The position numbers and the translations under genes are program-made. The notes under the pieces were generated by a model. The model did not search any database. It saw only the letters and a program-made list of their open reading frames with translations, and was not told the DNA's origin. DNA of 64,000 bases from Pseudobdellovibrionaceae bacterium (GTDB taxonomy: Bacteria; Bdellovibrionota; Bdellovibrionia; Bdellovibrionales; UBA1609), in NCBI GenBank assembly GCA_020635075.1, contig JACKAM010000001.1, forward strand, positions 1,240,001-1,304,000, read 5' to 3'. Of the stretch, positions 50,889-59,536 are shown piece after piece (position 1 is the stretch's first letter; each line of letters starts with the position of its first letter).

Positions 50889-52226
50889 TCAGGAGGTGCT
50901 CTCAATGGCCCACTGGGAGCGGGTTTTACGCTCCAGACGATAGCTTCTCCCGAGCCAATAAACCAGGTGGAGACTTTGGACCATCACCAAAACCCCTGCT
51001 AATTGAAAAAGACTCTCATGAACCCATGGCGCAAGTAATAAGGCTAAAAGGCTCACTATATGGAAGCCAAAGTGTCGGCGAATGACTCCGTCGCCAATGA
51101 TTTGCTTCATGTGGGGGATCTTCTTCCCCATCAATTTTGGATGAGACATGGTGGCCGACTGCAAATGAAACCACACCAAAAACGGCACAATCTTAAAGAG
51201 CATGGCCTGAATCACCGAGCCGGCCGCCGCAAATAGAACCGACAGTCCAAACACCAACTCCATTTGCGGGAAGTGTTCCCACAGGCGCGGGACAAAGAGC
51301 AGAGCCACGAGACTCAGACCAATGAGGGCCAAAAACCCCAAGTATAAATACCAAAACCAAAGAGTGGGATCTGAAATTTTGCGCTTGCGCTCGAATATGG
51401 TCTTTGCCGTCACCAGTGCGTAGGCCACCCCACCCAGACCAATGGTCGCCAGTCCACCGCTATCCACAACTGAGGCGTCAAAAGATGAGTTCGCCCGGAC
51501 GCCCCACCAAATGACAGCGGAGACAAGCACCAGCAGGAGAAACACCACATGAGACAAATATTTTTTGATCCACTTCGGGTATGGTGCCGCCACATAAAAC
51601 ATGGGAATCACCTGGTAGCTCACACCCACGATCAATAGAAAAATCCAGCCCGTAAATCCCCATGTAACGTGAAGACGGGTCAGCCAGGGACGAAGCAAAG
51701 ACCACCATGTGGCGTGGCCACCGACGAGGAGAAACCCAAAGAGAGCCGTGATGGCGAAAGACACCACGGCCCAGCGCATGGCCACTGATGTTTCATAGGC
51801 AGATCGAGAGCGGTAAAAACATTCAAGCGTAATAGTCACAAAGGTCGCCACTGCCATTAAAAGAAAAAGTCCTCCAGCACCCAATAGCCAAGATTCACCG
51901 CTGAGGAAGCCGGCAGACAGTGCCAAGGTCCCTGCGGTCATCGCTAAGTGGATCCACCCACCAAAGAGCTGGGGCTTCACCACCGGGGCACCGATCACCA
52001 CGGGTAACATTTGAAAAAGTGCCCCCATCATGATCATGGCGGCAAAGCCTAAGGCAAACAGATGAGTCACCGCCAGCCATTGAGGAGACCATCGGGTCAC
52101 TAAGACACCCTCGGGAGCTAAAACCAAAAGCAGGCCGGCAAGACCGGCCATGATAGGTGCGGTCAGAAAAAAGCGCAGGGGCACCGATAGGGGTGGTGCC
52201 TGATCGAGAGAAAGTCCTTGAAACAT
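50889..52226 (-). CDS. NnrS/heme-copper oxidase-like polytopic membrane protein
   Basis: 445 residues with about 12 membrane helices. Histidines in the helices (WLAVTHLFALGFAAMIMMGALFQ, LLVGGHATWWSLL, RLHVTWGFTGWIFLLIVGVSYQV, PFLVWFHLQSATMSH) are placed as in heme-copper oxidase subunit I-like or NnrS-like proteins. The ATG at 52226 is chosen over a TTG one codon earlier. The upstream DUF2249 and hemerythrin genes fit a role in nitric oxide or oxygen metabolism. The function is inferred from context and His placement. Confidence 0.65.
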   Translation of the reverse strand: MFQGLSLDQAPPLSVPLRFFLTAPIMAGLAGLLLVLAPEGVLVTRWSPQWLAVTHLFALGFAAMIMMGALFQMLPVVIGAPVVKPQLFGGWIHLAMTAGTLALSAGFLSGESWLLGAGGLFLLMAVATFVTITLECFYRSRSAYETSVAMRWAVVSFAITALFGFLLVGGHATWWSLLRPWLTRLHVTWGFTGWIFLLIVGVSYQVIPMFYVAAPYPKWIKKYLSHVVFLLLVLVSAVIWWGVRANSSFDASVVDSGGLATIGLGGVAYALVTAKTIFERKRKISDPTLWFWYLYLGFLALIGLSLVALLFVPRLWEHFPQMELVFGLSVLFAAAGSVIQAMLFKIVPFLVWFHLQSATMSHPKLMGKKIPHMKQIIGDGVIRRHFGFHIVSLLALLLAPWVHESLFQLAGVLVMVQSLHLVYWLGRSYRLERKTRSQWAIESTS

Positions 52227-52229
52227 CAA

Positions 52230-52523
52230 CTACCCGGCATGGGGCTTTTGGTCCATGGGACGCCCCACTTTCTGTTCGATGGCCCGGCGACTTTCCTCAT
52301 CGCCATAGAGCCATACGAAGACCTCACAGAATCCGTCTTCGTCCCGGGAAATCCAATGCTCACAGCCAAGATTTTTCAACCGTGGCAAGAGTCCACAGGG
52401 CTCACGGCGATGGTGAAGGCAAATGTACTTTCCCGGCACCAACTGGTCGATGGCAGCCAGGGCTTTTTCCAATGGCTCGGGCGGTGCCAGTTCTCGGACA
52501 TCCACTAAGGTTTCATCGACCAT
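52230..52523 (-). CDS. DUF2249 domain protein (TusA-like fold)
   Basis: 97 residues, matching the DUF2249 pattern: VDVRELAPPEPLEKALAAID, then KYICLHHRREPCGLLPRLKN and the terminal WLYGDEESRRAIEQKVG region. The domain often accompanies hemerythrin, NnrS-like and denitrification genes. Its biochemical role is not established. GGAGGG lies before the ATG. The stop is followed four bases later by the start of the membrane protein gene. Confidence 0.8.
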   Translation of the reverse strand: MVDETLVDVRELAPPEPLEKALAAIDQLVPGKYICLHHRREPCGLLPRLKNLGCEHWISRDEDGFCEVFVWLYGDEESRRAIEQKVGRPMDQKPHAG

Positions 52524-52541
52524 GATTCCCTCCAGTTGGAA

Positions 52542-52982
52542 TTACATCTTTACTTCCTGCATTTTACCAATGACTTCATGACCTTCTTCAGCCAAGGCTT
52601 CGTCGCACATGGGGTAGAGAATCTGCTCTTCCTTCATATTGTGCTGCTGAATCAAAATCATCAAGGTTTCAGAAGCGCTCAAGAAAGCACTTTGGTCCTG
52701 ATCCTGAACGGCCAATCCCATTTCCTCGACCAGGCCACGCATCTGCTGGTGCTCGCTGCGCATAACCATGGTGGGTCCAACAGGTCCGCCCATTTTGTCC
52801 TCCAGGATTGGAAAAAGAACCTCTTCTTCCATATTGAGGTGACGGAAAAACATATTGGTGAACTTTTCCATTTCCATGCGCGCTTCATCCCAAAGGCCTT
52901 TACTCACGACACTTTCGGCTTTGGCAAACAGATCATCACATTCACGGTGGTCACCGGTGAGAAAGTCACTGATTTGGTTCAT
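52542..52982 (-). CDS. hemerythrin-domain protein
   Basis: 146 residues forming one four-helix hemerythrin bundle. Candidate di-iron ligands are His in GDHRECDDLF, His/Glu in FFRHLNMEEEVLFPI, His in RSEHQQMRGL and His/Glu in QQHNMKEEQILYPM. Such proteins bind O2 or NO, or protect iron-sulfur proteins. The start lies 17 bases inside the end of the xdhC-like gene, so translation is coupled. Confidence 0.88.
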   Translation of the reverse strand: MNQISDFLTGDHRECDDLFAKAESVVSKGLWDEARMEMEKFTNMFFRHLNMEEEVLFPILEDKMGGPVGPTMVMRSEHQQMRGLVEEMGLAVQDQDQSAFLSASETLMILIQQHNMKEEQILYPMCDEALAEEGHEVIGKMQEVKM

Positions 52983-53739
52983 GATTAGATCTCCTTAAAA
53001 GTTGAGCTGCAATACTAATGGCGATTTCCTGAGGAGTTTCGCCTCCGATGTCCAGACCCACGGGGCAAGATACCTTTTTTAATGCTTCCGCAGGCACGCC
53101 CTCTTCCATGAGCTGTTGTTGAAAGCGGGCCCATTTGGTGCGACTGCCTATGAGGCCGACAAAAGCAGCTGGCCGGGCAAGAAGCTCCTTGAGAAGCTTG
53201 CGGTCTTCCTCATGACTGGGAGTCATTATAATGGCGTAGGTCTTTTTGTCACACCAGTGCGTTTCCGGAAGAAAGGCCTCCCAATTCATTAAATGGCGAG
53301 TCACTTCCATGGGCAAGCGGCTGGAGTCGATCCACTCGGGTCGATCATCAATAACATGAACATCAAAGGCCGTTTCAGCTAAAGTCCGACACAAGGCCTG
53401 CCCGACGTGACCGGCACCGAACACATAAACCCTCGGGTTTTGATTTTGCACTTCCAAAAAAACCTCCGTCGATCCCCCACAACACTGTCCGGTGCGGGGG
53501 CACAGATCAAAGCGGGCCAATCGGCCTTCGCCAGCGGCCAAGGCCTTGGCCGCTTCTGCCAAAACCAGGACCTCCAATTGCCCGCCACCAATGGTTCCCC
53601 AAAAGCGACCGCTGGACTCGATGAGCATTTTTGTGCCTGGCTTTCGCGGCGTGGAGCCCACACTCTTCACCACTGTGGCCAGCACAAAAGGACGCCCATC
53701 TTGGCTGAGTTCCTGATACTTGTCCCACCACTTCAACAT
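52966..53739 (-). CDS. XdhC-family molybdenum cofactor maturation protein
   Basis: 257 residues. The N-terminal XdhC/CoxI domain has VLATVVKSVGSTPRKPGTKM, GTIGGGQLE and the CPRTGQCCGG cysteine stretch. A Rossmann domain follows (YVFGAGHVGQALCRTLAE, then FVGLIGSRTKWARF). XdhC proteins sulfurate and insert the molybdenum cofactor into xanthine-dehydrogenase-type enzymes. The hydroxylase subunits are directly upstream in the operon, which supports this. Confidence 0.88.
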   Translation of the reverse strand: MLKWWDKYQELSQDGRPFVLATVVKSVGSTPRKPGTKMLIESSGRFWGTIGGGQLEVLVLAEAAKALAAGEGRLARFDLCPRTGQCCGGSTEVFLEVQNQNPRVYVFGAGHVGQALCRTLAETAFDVHVIDDRPEWIDSSRLPMEVTRHLMNWEAFLPETHWCDKKTYAIIMTPSHEEDRKLLKELLARPAAFVGLIGSRTKWARFQQQLMEEGVPAEALKKVSCPVGLDIGGETPQEIAISIAAQLLRRSNHEPNQ

Positions 53740-53746
53740 GGAGCCA

Positions 53747-54724
53747 TCAATCCTTATAAAGCCTCTTGAGCAGAACCGGAATCATCTGACGCTTGTACTG
53801 AGGTGGGAAAAAGTCCTGCTTTAATGGAGTCACTGATTTCATCGCCACTTGGGCCACTGTTTGCCAAAACTCCTCATCCGATCCGTAGTCCTGTCTGACA
53901 AATTCCAAATGCACCGGATGGGTGTCCACGCCAGTCAAACAGGCCTGAAGGATCTCCTTATCACCCCTTTTCTCCTTGAGCATTGCCACTCCCAAAGAGG
54001 GAAAGTCAATGGCCTGGCGGATCCGCAGCTTGTCATAGCGAATCATTCCCGGAAGCGGCAGGGGGATTTCAATGCCCACCAACACCTCACCTGGGTTGAG
54101 GCGAGCACCGTAAAGCCCTTCTTGCTCGTAGAGGTCCTTCATGGGGAGCAACCTCTCACCGCTTCTGCCTTGAATCACCAACTGAGTGTTGGCCAATATC
54201 AACACCGGCGCCAGATCCGAGACAAAGCGCGCCCGACACACAGGAACACTTTTAGGTGTGGCCTTGGGAATCAAATGACAGATTCCACCTCCCGCCTTAA
54301 AGCACGCACCATGGGAAACCCGGTCCACATCACTTTGATTGTAGTACTTGCAGCGATTGTCCACCATGATGTTGCCACCGATGGTGGCCTGATTGCGAAT
54401 CTGGGGACTGGCCACCAGGGCTGCGGTTTCAGCCAGGGCCGGAAAATGCTCTTTAATCAAAAGGTCTTTCGCCACATCCACCAATCGCGTGAGAGGTCCC
54501 AAATGAAGGGCCTTCTCCTGAGCCGCCAGGCGAATTCCTTTGAGTTCTGCAATCTGCGACAGAGCAATCACCGACTGGGGACTCTGCCCCTGGCGCTTAA
54601 GAGCTGGAATCAAATCCGTACCGCCGGCCATAAACATGGTGTGCCCAAGAGATTCATCTGCCAACAACTTGGTCAGACTATCCATATCCACAGGACGAAA
54701 GAATCGACTGTTCTCGACAATCAT
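53747..54724 (-). CDS. FAD subunit of molybdenum hydroxylase, HcrB-like
   Basis: 325 residues. The FAD-binding region has FMAGGTDLIPAL and NQATIGGNIMVD. An insertion then carries four cysteines at 125, 141, 149 and 163 (CKYYNQS, ACFKAGG, GICHL, PVCRARF). This insertion is the special [4Fe-4S] loop of the beta subunit of 4-hydroxybenzoyl-CoA reductase, absent from ordinary xanthine dehydrogenase FAD subunits. The start ATG overlaps the stop of the large subunit (ATGA). So the complex may reduce an aromatic acyl-CoA; the substrate is inferred. Confidence 0.85.
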   Translation of the reverse strand: MIVENSRFFRPVDMDSLTKLLADESLGHTMFMAGGTDLIPALKRQGQSPQSVIALSQIAELKGIRLAAQEKALHLGPLTRLVDVAKDLLIKEHFPALAETAALVASPQIRNQATIGGNIMVDNRCKYYNQSDVDRVSHGACFKAGGGICHLIPKATPKSVPVCRARFVSDLAPVLILANTQLVIQGRSGERLLPMKDLYEQEGLYGARLNPGEVLVGIEIPLPLPGMIRYDKLRIRQAIDFPSLGVAMLKEKRGDKEILQACLTGVDTHPVHLEFVRQDYGSDEEFWQTVAQVAMKSVTPLKQDFFPPQYKRQMIPVLLKRLYKD

Positions 54725-57102
54725 GGCTTCACCCCTTCTTTTTCGCGGATGGCCTGAAGAACCTTCTCTGGCGTTATGGGAAGACTGTGCAGACGGACAC
54801 CGACAGCATCAAATATGGCATTAGCCACTGAAGGATTAAAGGGAGCCAAAGCCCCTTCGCCCACTTCCTTAGCACCAAAGGGACCTTCGTTTTCATCCCC
54901 GCTTCCAGGCACAATGACAATCTCTGGTTGTTCAAAGGGTGATGGGATTTTGTACTCCAACAAACTGGAGTTTTGAACCGCACCATTTTCATAGCGCATA
55001 CCTTCCATCAACACCTGGCCCAGGCCCATGTGAATGGAGCCCTGAAGTTGCCCTTCCACTGCCAAGGGATTTAGAGCCTGGCCATAATCGTGGGCACAGG
55101 TCACACGGTCCACTTTGACGAAGCCCGTTTCCGCATCCACGGTGACTTCGGAAATAAAAGCCGTGTAGCTGTAGCTGGGACTCAAACCCGCACCGGCACC
55201 CTTAAAGCTTCCGCCCATTTTGGGTGAGACGTAGCCACCTTTACTTTGCAAGGCTCCTTGAAAGTCCAAACCTTTGCGGACGACATCCATATAGGCCAGT
55301 TCACGCCCGTCCGGGGACACGACTTTCTCGTCAACAAAGGTGAATCCATCTTGATAATTGGGATTGGCGCCCAGATAAAGATTGTCGTAGTCAGGAGCTC
55401 GCCCGCCTTGACGGAAAAAGCTTTCCGCATCACCAGGCTTGGTCTTGGGCGGCGGGTCCATTTCCAACAACTGACAGGCCGCCTCCACCAACTGGCGACG
55501 CATACGAATGGCGGCATTGCGAGCGGCATTGCCGGCCATAAAGGTCACCCGTGAGCTGTAACTTCCGTAATCAATGGGACAGGTGCGGGTGTCGGCGGCA
55601 ATCACCTTGATCCAATTCATGGGTAGACCCAAGACCTCGGCGGCCATTTGCGCCAACATGGTGTTGGAGCCCTGGCCGATATCAGAGGCTCCTGAATACA
55701 GAGTGACTCCGCCGTCAAAATCAATGGTCAAACGCACGGTGGACTGGGGCATTTCGTTCCAGTGAATGGGCAGAGCACTGCCGCTAATAAAAAAACCACA
55801 GCCCACTCCAATGCCTTTGCCATAGGGAAGTTTGCCGTATTTGCTTTTCCATTCAGAGGCCGCCATGGCGTTTTTGAGTCCATGGTGAATTCCCACCGAA
55901 GTGATGCGGAACTCGTTGGTGGTTTTGGAGTTCGGCTGATGAAAATGGGCCAAACGCATTTCACAAGGGTCCACCTGCAACTGATGGCAGGCCTCATCGA
56001 GTAAAACCTCTGAGGCAAATCGAGGATTCACGCCCCCATGACCTCGCATGGCGCCGCACATGGGTTTGTTCGTATAAACCCGGTCGCAGTGAAAATTAAA
56101 ATTGGGAATGGTGTAAGGCCCCTGGAGCAGAACACCGTTGTAATAGGTGGTCACCACACCAAAGCTGCCATAGGCCCCACCGTCGATCAGCATATAGCCG
56201 TCGAGGGCCTGAATGCCTTTGTCTTTACTCACACCTAACTTCATTTTGATCTTGGTGGGATGACGTCCATGATGGGAGTAAAAAACCTCTTCACGCTCAA
56301 ATGTTAACCGAATATTGCGACCGGTCTTAAGCGCCGCTTTGACGGCAATCATCTCATGGGGAAAGGGATCACTTTTGCCACCAAATCCACCGCCCAACTG
56401 GGGTTTGATCACCCGCAGGCGGTGCATGGGGATCTCCAGCACATCAGACAAAGCCCGGTGCAGATAGTGAGGCACCTGGGTGGCCGAAATCACCGTCAAG
56501 TTGTCCCCGTCCCACTCCACTTGGGTGGCATGGGGTTCAGTGAAGGCATGGGTGACGGACTCAAAATCAAATTTGCCTTCCACCACCAGCTCAGCCGACT
56601 TCAGACCTTCTTCCACATCGCCAAAGGTCTGCTTCACTGTTTTGTGGATATTGGCCTTTTTGCCCAGTTCCGGATGAATCAAATCATCGGATTCCAACAA
56701 GGATTTTTGCGAATCCAAATGGGGCTTTTTCACCTCATATTCGACCCGGATGAGCTTCATGGCCGCAATCGCCGCCCGTTCACTCTCGGCAATCACCGCG
56801 GCGACTGGCTCGCCCACATACCTGACCCGCTCTTTGGCCATGGCCGGCTCATCTTTGCTGATGGGCAAAACCCCAAAGGTGCGATGAAAGTCGTCTCCCA
56901 AGACAAAGTCCACCACGCCTGGATATTTCTTTGCTTCACTCACGTCGACAGACAAGAGTTTGGCATTTGCATAAGGAGAGCGCAGGATCTTCACCCTCAG
57001 GGCATGGTGCAAACGAAAATCATCGGCATACTTGGCCCGACCAGTCACCTTGTCCACGGAATCAATATAGGGAGTTTTTTTGCCAATGATCTTGTAACTC
57101 AC
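54721..57102 (-). CDS. molybdopterin-binding large subunit of molybdenum hydroxylase, HcrA-like
   Basis: 793 residues of the xanthine oxidase large-subunit family. It contains the a/b-hammerhead domain (DKVTGRAKYADDF), the cofactor loops QLGGGFGGKSDPFPHE and MCGAMRGHGGVNPRF, GASDIGQGSNTMLAQMAAEV, and the catalytic Glu region GPFGAKEVGEGALAPF. It starts at GTG overlapping the small-subunit stop. With the HcrB-like FAD subunit and the [2Fe-2S] subunit it forms an enzyme acting on an aromatic or heterocyclic substrate, most simply 4-hydroxybenzoyl-CoA. Confidence 0.88.
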   Translation of the reverse strand: MSYKIIGKKTPYIDSVDKVTGRAKYADDFRLHHALRVKILRSPYANAKLLSVDVSEAKKYPGVVDFVLGDDFHRTFGVLPISKDEPAMAKERVRYVGEPVAAVIAESERAAIAAMKLIRVEYEVKKPHLDSQKSLLESDDLIHPELGKKANIHKTVKQTFGDVEEGLKSAELVVEGKFDFESVTHAFTEPHATQVEWDGDNLTVISATQVPHYLHRALSDVLEIPMHRLRVIKPQLGGGFGGKSDPFPHEMIAVKAALKTGRNIRLTFEREEVFYSHHGRHPTKIKMKLGVSKDKGIQALDGYMLIDGGAYGSFGVVTTYYNGVLLQGPYTIPNFNFHCDRVYTNKPMCGAMRGHGGVNPRFASEVLLDEACHQLQVDPCEMRLAHFHQPNSKTTNEFRITSVGIHHGLKNAMAASEWKSKYGKLPYGKGIGVGCGFFISGSALPIHWNEMPQSTVRLTIDFDGGVTLYSGASDIGQGSNTMLAQMAAEVLGLPMNWIKVIAADTRTCPIDYGSYSSRVTFMAGNAARNAAIRMRRQLVEAACQLLEMDPPPKTKPGDAESFFRQGGRAPDYDNLYLGANPNYQDGFTFVDEKVVSPDGRELAYMDVVRKGLDFQGALQSKGGYVSPKMGGSFKGAGAGLSPSYSYTAFISEVTVDAETGFVKVDRVTCAHDYGQALNPLAVEGQLQGSIHMGLGQVLMEGMRYENGAVQNSSLLEYKIPSPFEQPEIVIVPGSGDENEGPFGAKEVGEGALAPFNPSVANAIFDAVGVRLHSLPITPEKVLQAIREKEGVKP

Positions 57103-57611
57103 TGAACACCCCCGCCCAATTTTTCCGCCGCCAGGGCGATGGACTCTTCAATTTTGGTGTAACCGGTGCAGCGGCAGATAGTTCCCGAAATACACTCTTT
57201 GATTTCGTTCTTACTGGGCTTGTTGTTACTTTCCAATAGGGCCACGCCGTTGAGAACCATGGCAGGGGTGCAGTAACCGCACTGAAGCCCACCTTCCTCG
57301 ACAAAGGCCTCCTGCACGGGGTGAAGTTCAGCACCCTTGGCCACACCTTCGATGGTTGTGATCACTCGTCCTTCCATATCAGCGGCCAGGGCCAAACAGG
57401 ACAACAAAGGCTCTCCATCCACTAAAACCGTGCAGCAACCGCAGTCACCCAGATCACAACCTTTCTTGGTACCGGTGAGGTTGAGCTCTTCGCGCAAAAA
57501 CTCCACCAGTGTCGTCATGGCCGGCACCGAGCGAATGTAGCGATGGCCATTAACTTCCAATTCCAAGGTCAAATGCTGTTGTTTTTGTTCTTTCGTGTTC
57601 GAGACTTCCAT
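57099..57611 (-). CDS. [2Fe-2S] small subunit of molybdenum hydroxylase, HcrC-like
   Basis: 170 residues with the two [2Fe-2S] domains in order: plant-type KKGCDLGDCGCCTVLVDGEP with LLSCLA, then the helical one with LQCGYCTPAMVLNG and GTICRCTGYTKI. All eight cysteines are present. It passes electrons between the molybdenum site and the FAD subunit. It is the first gene of the three-subunit set and follows the thiolase gene by 16 bases. Confidence 0.93.
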   Translation of the reverse strand: MEVSNTKEQKQQHLTLELEVNGHRYIRSVPAMTTLVEFLREELNLTGTKKGCDLGDCGCCTVLVDGEPLLSCLALAADMEGRVITTIEGVAKGAELHPVQEAFVEEGGLQCGYCTPAMVLNGVALLESNNKPSKNEIKECISGTICRCTGYTKIEESIALAAEKLGGGVQ

Positions 57612-57627
57612 TGAATGATCCCAATCT

Positions 57628-58767
57628 TTAACTTGTTCTTTGAATCAAAGTGGCAATCCCCTGGCCGTGGCCAATACACATGGAGATCACACCCCACTCC
57701 TTATCAAGGCGAGTGAGGTTGTTCAGCAAGGTCGCCACCAATCGGGTCCCCGTGCACCCCAAAGGATGCCCCAGAGCGATAGCCCCCCCTGTCGGATTCA
57801 CTTTGGATTCGTCTAGATTTAATTCCCGGACACAGGCAATGGCCTGGCTGGCAAAGGCCTCGTTGAGTTCAAAACAATCAATATCGGCCACAGTCTTGTT
57901 TTGTTTCTTGAGTAACTTCTGGATGGCCGGGATGGGTCCAAGTCCCATGGTCAAGGGATCAAGCCCCACGACAGCAAAGTCCACCACTCGCGCTTTTGCC
58001 TTGAGACCAAATTCGCTACAGCTTTCCTTATTGGCCAGCAAAGTGAGGCTCGCGCCGTCGCTGATTTGCGAACTGTTACCGGCCGTCACCGTCCCGCCTT
58101 CTTCTTTAAAGACCGTCTTGAGATCAGCCAAGGCTTCCATGGATGTGGTGGCCCGTGGTCCTTGATCGGCTTCAATCATTTCACCAGCGGCCGGTGTCGC
58201 CACAATTTCCGCCTTAAAATAGCCTTCTTTTTGCGCCACCACAGCCTTTCGATGGCTCTCAACCGCAAAGGCATCTTGCTCCTGACGACTAATGCCAAAC
58301 TGATCAGCCACCTTTTCAGCCGTTAATCCCATGTTGGTAAACGGGAACTCATACCGCTTGAGTAATTCCTGATTGTAATCGAGAGCTGCCACCATAGGCA
58401 CATGGTGCATATGCTCCACTCCGCCAGCCAACACGGCCCGATTTTGGCCGAGAGCCACGGATTGAGAGGCAAAGTGAAAGGCCTGAAGACTTGAGGCACA
58501 CAGACGATTAATGGTCACACCTGGAACTGCATCCGGGTAGCCAGCCAACAAGGAGCTCAGACGGGCAATATTTTTCCCCTGCTCCAGGTGCTGGCCCACA
58601 CAACCCACCATAACGTCGTCCACCTTTTCAGGGGAAAGGACACGTTGGCCGAAGTCCTTCAGCAAATGGGCCATCAACTCATCAGCTCTCACCTCGCGGT
58701 AAATGCCTTTGTCCTTATGGGCACGACCGATGGGAGTTCGTTTGGCTTCAACAATATAGGCGTCCAT
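57628..58767 (-). CDS. thiolase (acetyl-CoA acyltransferase/acetyltransferase)
   Basis: 379 residues from the ATG 10 bases after AGGAG; the open frame extends 39 codons further without family sequence. It starts AYIVEAKRTPIGRAHKD. The nucleophile Cys is in TINRLCASSLQAFH, the other catalytic residues in ELNEAFASQA, GGAIALGHPLGCTGTR and SMCIGHGQG. It cleaves 3-ketoacyl-CoA with CoA to release acetyl-CoA. It lies 13 bases after the SDR gene. Confidence 0.93.
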   Translation of the reverse strand: MDAYIVEAKRTPIGRAHKDKGIYREVRADELMAHLLKDFGQRVLSPEKVDDVMVGCVGQHLEQGKNIARLSSLLAGYPDAVPGVTINRLCASSLQAFHFASQSVALGQNRAVLAGGVEHMHHVPMVAALDYNQELLKRYEFPFTNMGLTAEKVADQFGISRQEQDAFAVESHRKAVVAQKEGYFKAEIVATPAAGEMIEADQGPRATTSMEALADLKTVFKEEGGTVTAGNSSQISDGASLTLLANKESCSEFGLKAKARVVDFAVVGLDPLTMGLGPIPAIQKLLKKQNKTVADIDCFELNEAFASQAIACVRELNLDESKVNPTGGAIALGHPLGCTGTRLVATLLNNLTRLDKEWGVISMCIGHGQGIATLIQRTS

Positions 58768-58780
58768 GATTTCCATCTCC

Positions 58781-59536
58781 TTACAAAGACAACAGACCGC
58801 AGCTCTTGCCCCCATCCACGTGCAAAATCTGCCCGCTGATAAACTCAGCCCGGTCCGAGCACAAAAAGGCCACGGCTGCGGCAATATCTTCGGGTTTTCC
58901 CATTTTTCCCGTGGGCTGCATCTTTATTAATCGCTCGCGGGCCTTTTCGGGCATTCCGCGAGTCATGGGGGTGTCAATGAATCCTGGCGCAACCCCATTG
59001 ACCTGGATTTGATCGCGGGCCAACTCCAGGGCCAAGGTGCGTGTCAAACTCACCAAGCCCCCTTTACTTGCTGAGTAATTGGATTGTCCTACGTTGCCCA
59101 ACCAACTGCGGGAAATGATGTTCACAATCTTGCCGCTTTTCTGTTCGCGCATCCTTGGGATCACGCTGCGACAGCAGAGAAAGGGGCCTTTAAGATTGAC
59201 CGCCATCACTTGATCCCAGTCTTCCTCACTGAGTTTGGTGAGAAAATTATCACGAATAATACCGGCATTGTTGACCAGGACATCCACGTGACCGTGATCG
59301 GCGACCAGGGTTTTCACCATTTCGTCCAAAAAAGAGCTATCGGTCACATCACCTGCAAAACTCTGGGCCTTACCCCCATCGCTCACGAGCTGGTTTTCCG
59401 CCTGGCTAAGGCCGCTCTCGTCCCGATCGACGAGAGCGACAAATGCTCCCAGGCGGCTCAGCTCCTGACTGATGGCCAGACCAATTCCCTGAGCCGCACC
59501 GGTGACAATGGCTACTTTGCCCTTCAGTGAGATCAT
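58781..59536 (-). CDS. short-chain dehydrogenase/reductase (FabG-like)
   Basis: 251 residues. NAD(P) loop TGAAQGIGLAIS, NNAG motif in VLVNNAGIIRDN, catalytic Ser and YxxxK in IISRSWLGNVGQSNYSASKG, and the C-terminal SDRAEFISGQILHVDGGKSC. In this context it is probably a 3-hydroxyacyl-CoA dehydrogenase or an alcohol dehydrogenase of the pathway. The ATG overlaps the preceding thiolase stop (ATGA). Confidence 0.92.
   Translation of the reverse strand: MISLKGKVAIVTGAAQGIGLAISQELSRLGAFVALVDRDESGLSQAENQLVSDGGKAQSFAGDVTDSSFLDEMVKTLVADHGHVDVLVNNAGIIRDNFLTKLSEEDWDQVMAVNLKGPFLCCRSVIPRMREQKSGKIVNIISRSWLGNVGQSNYSASKGGLVSLTRTLALELARDQIQVNGVAPGFIDTPMTRGMPEKARERLIKMQPTGKMGKPEDIAAAVAFLCSDRAEFISGQILHVDGGKSCGLLSL

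Noticed and set aside
53849..54757. 302-codon plus-strand open frame
   Set aside because: Antisense of the HcrB-like gene, which has clear family motifs; no recognisable protein in the antisense frame.
56356..57105. 249-codon plus-strand open frame
   Set aside because: Antisense of the molybdopterin subunit gene; no domain and no ribosome site.
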